Shown here piece by piece: positions 59,566 through 64,000 of a stretch of DNA of 64,000 bases. The stretch covers positions 1,075,408 through 1,139,407 of the forward strand of contig NZ_LR027558.1 in NCBI RefSeq assembly GCF_900605005.1, written 5' to 3'. Source of the stretch: Acidipropionibacterium timonense (lineage in GTDB: Bacteria > Actinomycetota > Actinomycetes > Propionibacteriales > Propionibacteriaceae). Within the stretch, counting starts at the first letter, position 1; every line of letters begins with the position of its first letter. Made by a program: the position numbers and the translations under genes. Below the pieces are notes generated by a model. That model had not been told where the DNA came from, made no database searches, and saw only the letters and a list, made by a program, of their open reading frames with translations.

Positions 59566-59571
59566 TACACT
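59566..59571 (+). promoter_or_regulatory. -10 box TACACT for leaderless NarL-type kinase transcript
   Basis: TACACT ends 8 bases before the GTG at 59580, in the divergent region shared with the disrupted esterase gene. Confidence 0.4.
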
Positions 59572-59579
59572 CGGTCACC

Positions 59580-60821
59580 GTGAGCCGACCGATCCCGCAG
59601 CCCGTGAGCCATCGCGGCACCGGTGGTGCCACCATGCGGATGGTCGTCGCCGGGCAGCACGTCCTCTTCCTCCTCCTGCTCGGCTACGCGCTCGTCGCCG
59701 GGGTCCGTGACGGCGTCCACCCGGTCGCGGTCGGCGTCGTCGGGACGCTCGATCTCTGCTGGTACCTCTTCGGAATTGTCCTGGCCCGCTCCTCGCGGTC
59801 GGCGCGCAGCGGCTGGTGGTGGTTCCTCGGGTTGGCCATCGGCTGGGCGGTCCTGCTGTGGCTCACCTCCCAGGCGTCATGGATGGTCATCCCCATGGTC
59901 TTCCTGGCCCTGCACACGCTGCCCGATGTCGTCGCCAGGATCGTCGTCGGCGTGCTCACGGTCGTCGTCGTCGTGAGCATGGGCGCGTCGCGGGCCACGC
60001 CGTGGCGAGCTCTCGGCCCTGCCCTGGGCATCGTCATCAGCGTCGCCGCGGCCGTCCTCTACCAGCAGGTCGCCGCCGACAACGTCGAACGGGCGCGGCT
60101 CATCGACGAGCTCGTGGCGACCCAGGACGACCTCATCGCGGCGCAGGGGGAGCTGGCGGCCTCACAGCGCCGGGCCGGGATGCTCGCGGAGCGGTCACGA
60201 CTGGCCCGGGACATCCACGACACGCTCGCACAGAGTTTCTCGGCCATCACCCTGCTGGCGCGTGGCGGCCTCCAGCGCGCGGATGGCGACGAGCGGGAGC
60301 TGCTCGAACAGATCGAGCGGACGAGCAGTGCGGGGCTCCAGGACGCCCGACGAGTGGTCCACGCGCTGAGCCCCGCCGAACTCGACGGCACCCCGCTGTC
60401 GGCGGCGCTGCGTCGTCAGGTGGATCGGCTGGCCGAACAGACCTCCATCGACGCCGGCTTCGAGCTCGTCGGGGAACCCACTGCCCTGCCGACCGCCTGG
60501 GACGTCGCCCTGCTGCGCTTCACCCAGGGCGCGCTCTCCAACGTTCGCATCCACTCGCACGCCACCCGGGCCCGGGTGACGCTGTCCTACGAACCCGACC
60601 AGGTGCGGGTCGACGTCGTCGACGACGGGACGGGGATGGAGCCCGCACGCCCCTCCCCCGTCGGCCGCTCCGGGTTCGGGCTGGCGGCGATGCGGCAGCG
60701 CCTGGCGGAGGTCGGTGGCCGGGTCGAGATCGAGTCGACGCCCGGGGCCGGGACCGCCGTGGTCGCCATCATCGGGCTCGAGGCCGCCGATGCCGCCGGG
60801 ACCGCCGAGGAGGAGTCGTGA
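59580..60821 (+). CDS. Sensor histidine kinase, NarL-partner (HisKA_3) type
   Basis: 413 residues. A membrane domain of about six helices (VLFLLLLGYALVAGV through LGIVISVAAAVLYQQ), a coiled-coil (RARLIDELVATQDDLIAAQGELAASQRRAG), the HisKA_3 phosphoacceptor in LARDIHDTLAQSFSAIT, and a HATPase_c domain (VVDDGTGMEP, GRSGFGLAAMRQRL). The signal is probably sensed in or at the membrane. GTG at 59580 chosen with its -10 box; ATG 59634 is an alternative. GTGA overlap with its regulator gene. Confidence 0.9.
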   Translation: MSRPIPQPVSHRGTGGATMRMVVAGQHVLFLLLLGYALVAGVRDGVHPVAVGVVGTLDLCWYLFGIVLARSSRSARSGWWWFLGLAIGWAVLLWLTSQASWMVIPMVFLALHTLPDVVARIVVGVLTVVVVVSMGASRATPWRALGPALGIVISVAAAVLYQQVAADNVERARLIDELVATQDDLIAAQGELAASQRRAGMLAERSRLARDIHDTLAQSFSAITLLARGGLQRADGDERELLEQIERTSSAGLQDARRVVHALSPAELDGTPLSAALRRQVDRLAEQTSIDAGFELVGEPTALPTAWDVALLRFTQGALSNVRIHSHATRARVTLSYEPDQVRVDVVDDGTGMEPARPSPVGRSGFGLAAMRQRLAEVGGRVEIESTPGAGTAVVAIIGLEAADAAGTAEEES

Positions 60822-61435
60822 GCATTGAGGTCATGGTCGTCGATGACCACCCCATCGTCCGTGCCGGTCTCATCGGTCTGCTCGACGCTGCCCCCGATGT
60901 CGACGTCGTCGCGGAGGCCGCCAGCGGTGAGGAGGCCTTGGCGACGTGGCCTCTACGCCGTCCCCCCGTCGTCCTCATGGACCTGCGCCTGGGTGAGGGC
61001 ATCGACGGGGTCGAGACGACGTCGCGCCTGCTCGCTGCCGACGGGGCGCCACGAGTGCTCATCCTCACCACCTACGACACCGACGCCGACATCCTGCGGG
61101 CCATCGAGGCCGGGGCGTCCGGCTACCTGCTCAAGGACGCCCCGCCGGCCCGGATCGTCGCGGCCGTGCACGAGGTCGCCGCGGGACGGACGGTGCTCGC
61201 CCCCGTCGTGGCGCAGCGGCTCGCCGCCCGACGCAGCGGCAACGAACTGTCGGCGCGTGAGATGGAGGTGCTGGCACGGGTCGGTGCCGGCGAGTCTAAC
61301 CGTCAGATCGCGACGGCGCTCTTCGTCTCCGAGGCGACGGTCAAGACCCACCTGTCGCACATCTTCACCAAGCTCGACGTCGACTCGCGCACCGCGGCGG
61401 TGGCCCGGGCGCGCGAGCTCGGCATCATCGGGTGA
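60818..61435 (+). CDS. NarL/FixJ-type response regulator
   Basis: 205 residues. Receiver: acidic residues in VMVVDDHPIVRAGL, phospho-Asp in VVLMDLRLGEG, Lys in YLLKDAPP. LuxR-type HTH: LSAREMEVLARVGAGESNRQIATALFVSEATVKTHLSHIFTKL. Cognate partner of the kinase gene it overlaps. Such pairs in actinobacteria often control a neighbouring transporter or secreted enzyme; the divergent esterase gene is the obvious candidate, but no operator was identified. Ends 11 bp inside the convergent membrane protein gene. Confidence 0.93.
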   Translation: MSIEVMVVDDHPIVRAGLIGLLDAAPDVDVVAEAASGEEALATWPLRRPPVVLMDLRLGEGIDGVETTSRLLAADGAPRVLILTTYDTDADILRAIEAGASGYLLKDAPPARIVAAVHEVAAGRTVLAPVVAQRLAARRSGNELSAREMEVLARVGAGESNRQIATALFVSEATVKTHLSHIFTKLDVDSRTAAVARARELGIIG

Positions 61436-61892
61436 CGGGCTCGAAGAGCTCGAGGAACTGGTCCGCCCGCTGGGAGTCGGCCCCGTGACGCTCCACGAAG
61501 GCCTGCGCGTGGGACCGAGTCGGCCGGATCGTGAGGTAGGTGACGACGGCCACCGCCACCATGCCGGTGACCACCGGCACACGCTCGAGGCGCATCATCG
61601 TCGCGACCATGAAGAGGAGGATTCCGGGAGCCTCCATGAGGGCGAAGGTGCGGAAGAACTCTGCGGCGTAGGCCGCTCGCAGGTCCTGCGGACCCGAGAT
61701 CGACCGGTGGGACGTCGCCGACAGGCGCCCCAGGACCAGGCTGACGACGACGGCACCGACGGCCGCTGCCCAGGAGAGGGTCGCCGTCCCCGTCCGAGGT
61801 CGGATGACGACCCACCCGGCGAAGGCGACAAGGCACAGGCCGAGGCACACGAAGACCGCGATGACACGCAGCGGGGCCATGGGAGAGGTCAT
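61425..61892 (-). CDS. Small integral membrane protein, function unknown
   Basis: 155 residues with four hydrophobic helices: LRVIAVFVCLGLCLVAFAGWVVI, LSWAAAVGAVVVSLVLGRL, AYAAEFFRTFALMEAPGILLFMVATMM and VPVVTGMVAVAVVTYLTI. A short polar C-terminus follows. I do not recognise a family. It may be translated from ATG 61892 or 61880. Its 3' end overlaps the response regulator gene by 11 bp; lpdA lies 110 bp beyond its start and ends on the same strand toward it. Confidence 0.7.
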   Translation of the reverse strand: MTSPMAPLRVIAVFVCLGLCLVAFAGWVVIRPRTGTATLSWAAAVGAVVVSLVLGRLSATSHRSISGPQDLRAAYAAEFFRTFALMEAPGILLFMVATMMRLERVPVVTGMVAVAVVTYLTIRPTRSHAQAFVERHGADSQRADQFLELFEPVTR

Positions 61893-62002
61893 GGGCGCAG
61901 CCTACCGGCGCGGCGCGTCCTCGACCCAGGAGCGAACCCCGGACACGCGGCCGGCGCCGCCCCGAGGGACGACGCCGACCGTGCTCGAGGTGAGGAGGGG
62001 CC

Positions 62003-63406
62003 TCAGATGTTGATCATCTCGCCGCCGATGCCCTCGACGGCGTCCTTGAGCGCCTCGGACAGGGACGGGTGCGGGAAGATGTTGCGAGCCACCTCGTCGG
62101 TGGTGATGTCCCACATCTGGGCCACCGTGAGCGCCGGGATGAGCTCGGACACGTCGTGACCGATGATCGTCGCTCCCAGCAGCTCGTTGTGGCGGGCGTC
62201 GGCGACGACCTTGACGAAACCGGACCCGTCGCCCATGCCCCAGGCCTTGCCGTTGGCCGAGAACGGGAAGTGCGACACCTTGACGTCGTAGCCCTGCTCC
62301 TTGGCCTGGGCCTCCGAGTAGCCGAAGGTGGCGACCTGCGGCTGGCAGTAGGTGACCCGCGGGATCATGGCGTAGTTGATGGGCATCGTCTCGGCCCCGG
62401 CGATGGTCTCGGCGGCCACGACACCCTGGGCCTCGGCCGTGTGGGCCAGCATGAGCTTGGCCGTGCAGTCGCCGATGGCGTAGATGCCCGGGACGTTGGT
62501 GCGCATGTAGTCGTCGATCTCGATGGCGCCGCGCTCGGTGAGCTTGACGCCGGTCCTCTCCAGCCCGTAGCCCTCGACCCGCGGCGCGAAGCCGACGGCC
62601 TGGAGGACGCGGTCGGCCTCGAGGACCTTGGCGTCGCCGCCCTTGGCGGGCGAGACGGTGACCTTGACCTTGTCGCCGGAGTCGTCGATGGAGTCGACCT
62701 TGGTGCCGGCCATGACCTTGACGCCGAGCTTCTTGTAGGCCTTCGTCAGCTCCTTGGAGACCTCCGGGTCCTCGTTGGGGACCATCCGGTCGAGGTACTC
62801 GACGATGGTGACCTGGGCTCCGTAGTTGGCCAGGACGTAGGCGAACTCGGTGCCGATGGCGCCCGAGCCGGCGATGATGATCGAGCCGGGAACCTCGTCG
62901 GAGAGGATCTGCTCCTTGTAGGTGACGACGCGGTCGGAGAGGGTCGTGCCCGGGAGGGTCTTGACGGTCGACCCGGCGGCGATGATGCAGTTGTCGAAGG
63001 TGACCTCGTCGACGACCCCGCCCTGCTCGTCCTTGACGACGAGGGCCTTGGGCCCGGTGAACTCGCCCCAGCCGTTGAACTCGGTGATCCTGTTCTTCTT
63101 CATGAGGTAGTGGACGCCCTTGACCATCCGCTCGGACACCTCGCGGGAGCGGCTGAAGGCCTTGCCGAAGTCGACCGTGATGTCGCCGGAGATGCCGAAG
63201 GTGCCGGCCTCCCTGGTGACGATGTGCGCCAGTTCAGCGTTGCGCAGAAGCGACTTCGTCGGGATGCAGCCGACGTTGAGGCACACCCCGCCCCAGTACT
63301 CCTTCTCGATGATGGCGGTCTTCTTGCCAAGCTGTGCGGCGCGGATGGCGGCAACGTAGCCACCGGGGCCCGCTCCGAGGACGACGACGTCAAAGTGAGA
63401 GCTCAT
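62003..63406 (-). CDS. lpdA: Dihydrolipoyl dehydrogenase
   Basis: 467 residues, FAD-dependent. [22 protein letters not shown] binds FAD; the redox-active disulfide lies in [19 protein letters not shown] binding in [21 protein letters not shown]; the C-terminal interface carries the catalytic His in [15 protein letters not shown]. It reoxidises lipoyl groups of 2-oxoacid dehydrogenase complexes or the glycine cleavage system. Start at ATG 63406, preceded by TAGAGT at 7 bases (leaderless type); the frame continues far upstream without coding character. Divergent from the murA fusion gene. Confidence 0.95.
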   Translation of the reverse strand: MSSHFDVVVLGAGPGGYVAAIRAAQLGKKTAIIEKEYWGGVCLNVGCIPTKSLLRNAELAHIVTREAGTFGISGDITVDFGKAFSRSREVSERMVKGVHYLMKKNRITEFNGWGEFTGPKALVVKDEQGGVVDEVTFDNCIIAAGSTVKTLPGTTLSDRVVTYKEQILSDEVPGSIIIAGSGAIGTEFAYVLANYGAQVTIVEYLDRMVPNEDPEVSKELTKAYKKLGVKVMAGTKVDSIDDSGDKVKVTVSPAKGGDAKVLEADRVLQAVGFAPRVEGYGLERTGVKLTERGAIEIDDYMRTNVPGIYAIGDCTAKLMLAHTAEAQGVVAAETIAGAETMPINYAMIPRVTYCQPQVATFGYSEAQAKEQGYDVKVSHFPFSANGKAWGMGDGSGFVKVVADARHNELLGATIIGHDVSELIPALTVAQMWDITTDEVARNIFPHPSLSEALKDAVEGIGGEMINI

Positions 63407-63413
63407 GACCCCC

Positions 63414-63419
63414 ACTCTA
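63414..63419 (-). promoter_or_regulatory. -10 box TAGAGT of lpdA
   Basis: On the minus strand TAGAGT ends 7 bases before the lpdA ATG; identical box to the one before the lipid kinase gene at 17416. Confidence 0.5.
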
Positions 63420-63504
63420 ATGTGAACTGCGCCACTGGTGCGACGCCGTCTGACGCCCCGCGACACGACCGCCGGAACCGGCCCTTCCGATCTCTCATGT
63501 GATA

Positions 63505-63510
63505 TATCCT
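63505..63510 (+). promoter_or_regulatory. -10 box TATCCT of the HTH-murA gene
   Basis: TATATCCT lies in the divergent region with lpdA, about 30 bases before the GTG start; here, unlike many genes in the window, a short leader with a ribosome site (GAAGGA) remains. Confidence 0.4.
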
Positions 63511-63542
63511 TGGCGTCACGTTTCATGGAAGGACCATCCGTC

Positions 63543-64000
63543 GTGGACAACGTCAGCGTCAGCCCTGCCTCCGTCGGCCGCCTCATCCGGGACGCCCGCA
63601 AACAGCGCGGCCTCACCCAGAACCAGCTGGCGGAGCTGCTCAACACCTCGCAGAGCGCGGTGCACCGGATCGAGGTCGGCAACCAGAACCTCTCCCTCGA
63701 GTACATCAACCGGATCGCCGACGCCCTGGAGTCCCCGCTCATCACCACCGGCGGGTCAGGTCCGATGAACTACGTCATCGAGGGAGGACGCCCGCTGTCG
63801 GGCTCGATCGAGGTGCGCTCCTCGAAGAACGCCGCCGTCGCCCTGCTGTGTGCCAGCCTCATCAACCGCGGACACACGGTGCTGCGTGGCCTGGCCCACA
63901 TCGAGGAGGTCAACCGGATCCTCGAGGTGCTGCGGTCGATCGGCGTCACCGCCGAGTGGTCGCAGGACGGTCAGGATCTCACCCTCACCCGGCCCGACGA
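63543..64000 (+). CDS. murA: UDP-N-acetylglucosamine 1-carboxyvinyltransferase with N-terminal XRE helix-turn-helix (5' part)
   Basis: The window ends inside this gene after 152 codons. Residues about 10-66 are a complete XRE/Cro-type [34 protein letters not shown]. From about 75 the MurA (EPSP-synthase-like) fold begins: [30 protein letters not shown], with the substrate-binding Lys-Asn pair. MurA transfers enolpyruvate from PEP in the first step of peptidoglycan synthesis. GAAGGA 9 bases before GTG 63543 decides the start; ATG 63525 is in frame but has no site. No stop separates the two domains, so it is a true fusion. Confidence 0.88.
   Translation, partial: MDNVSVSPASVGRLIRDARKQRGLTQNQLAELLNTSQSAVHRIEVGNQNLSLEYINRIADALESPLITTGGSGPMNYVIEGGRPLSGSIEVRSSKNAAVALLCASLINRGHTVLRGLAHIEEVNRILEVLRSIGVTAEWSQDGQDLTLTRPD

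Overview
The window is about 64 kb of very GC-rich DNA. Almost all of it is protein coding, with many 4-bp ATGA/GTGA overlaps and many start codons lying 6-8 bases after a TANNNT box, which suggests leaderless messages. Gene order and content point to an actinobacterium of the propionibacterial type (family level is an inference). A pyrophosphate-dependent phosphofructokinase (13204-14406, GGDD motif) lies 5 kb from what looks like the giant pyrophosphate-dependent PEP carboxykinase (19479-22871). The first 11.6 kb also carry two gene blocks that I know from Mycobacterium as separate loci: thrS-HIT-pgsA1-acyltransferase-pimA and pgsA2-DUF881-sbp-DUF881-gcvH-garA-merR-nuclease-merR. Here they are fused end to end. 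No rRNA or tRNA gene and no CRISPR array was seen.

Layout. 1-384: 3' end of a zinc alcohol dehydrogenase. 561-11579: translation, phosphatidylinositol mannoside synthesis and the garA regulatory cluster. 11771-19316: YihY membrane protein, PPi-PFK, a TadE-like secreted protein, YrdC/YciO, MTA/SAH nucleosidase, diacylglycerol kinase-like, GH3 lipoprotein and YigZ. 19479-22871: PPi-PEPCK. 23020-27388: a minus-strand operon PAC2 -> Hsp70-like -> FUSC membrane protein. 27519-32080: MarR/MFS efflux pair, family 5 uracil-DNA glycosylase, PhnB-like, ArfB and DUF389.

32.1-39.3 kb is an accessory stretch: a 93-bp repeat array, a decayed serine recombinase, a two-gene cassette (minimal HTH plus ClpN-SRPBCC protein) behind twin palindromic operators, a phosphotransferase, a methyltransferase, a toxin-antitoxin-like pair using a related HTH, a Gfo/Idh/MocA oxidoreductase and a TDT-type membrane protein. 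39455-45585 is a complete type I restriction-modification operon (hsdM-hsdS-hsdR). 45602-53460 holds a GNAT, an MFS transporter, a cupin, DedA, a histidine kinase and response regulator that are convergent and overlap at their 3' ends, an alpha/beta hydrolase and an old-yellow-enzyme.

53583-59410 is the most striking region. A secreted subtype B tannase-like esterase gene on the minus strand is split by a 3917-bp IS21-family element (53805-57721). The element has 6-bp target duplications (GTAGCC), matching multi-repeat ends, istA/istB, and two GNAT acetyltransferase genes as passengers. Removing the element restores one open frame of 634 codons. The window ends with a NarL-type two-component pair, a small membrane protein, lpdA, and the start of a murA gene fused to an N-terminal XRE helix-turn-helix.

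Besides the IS21 insertion, the observations most worth following are: tandem repeat arrays that appear to be amplified copies of a gene's own stop-codon end (11571, 22895); the repeat array plus HTH/ClpN cassette near 32-34 kb; a GcvH homologue with Asp at the lipoyl-lysine position; and the HTH-MurA fusion.
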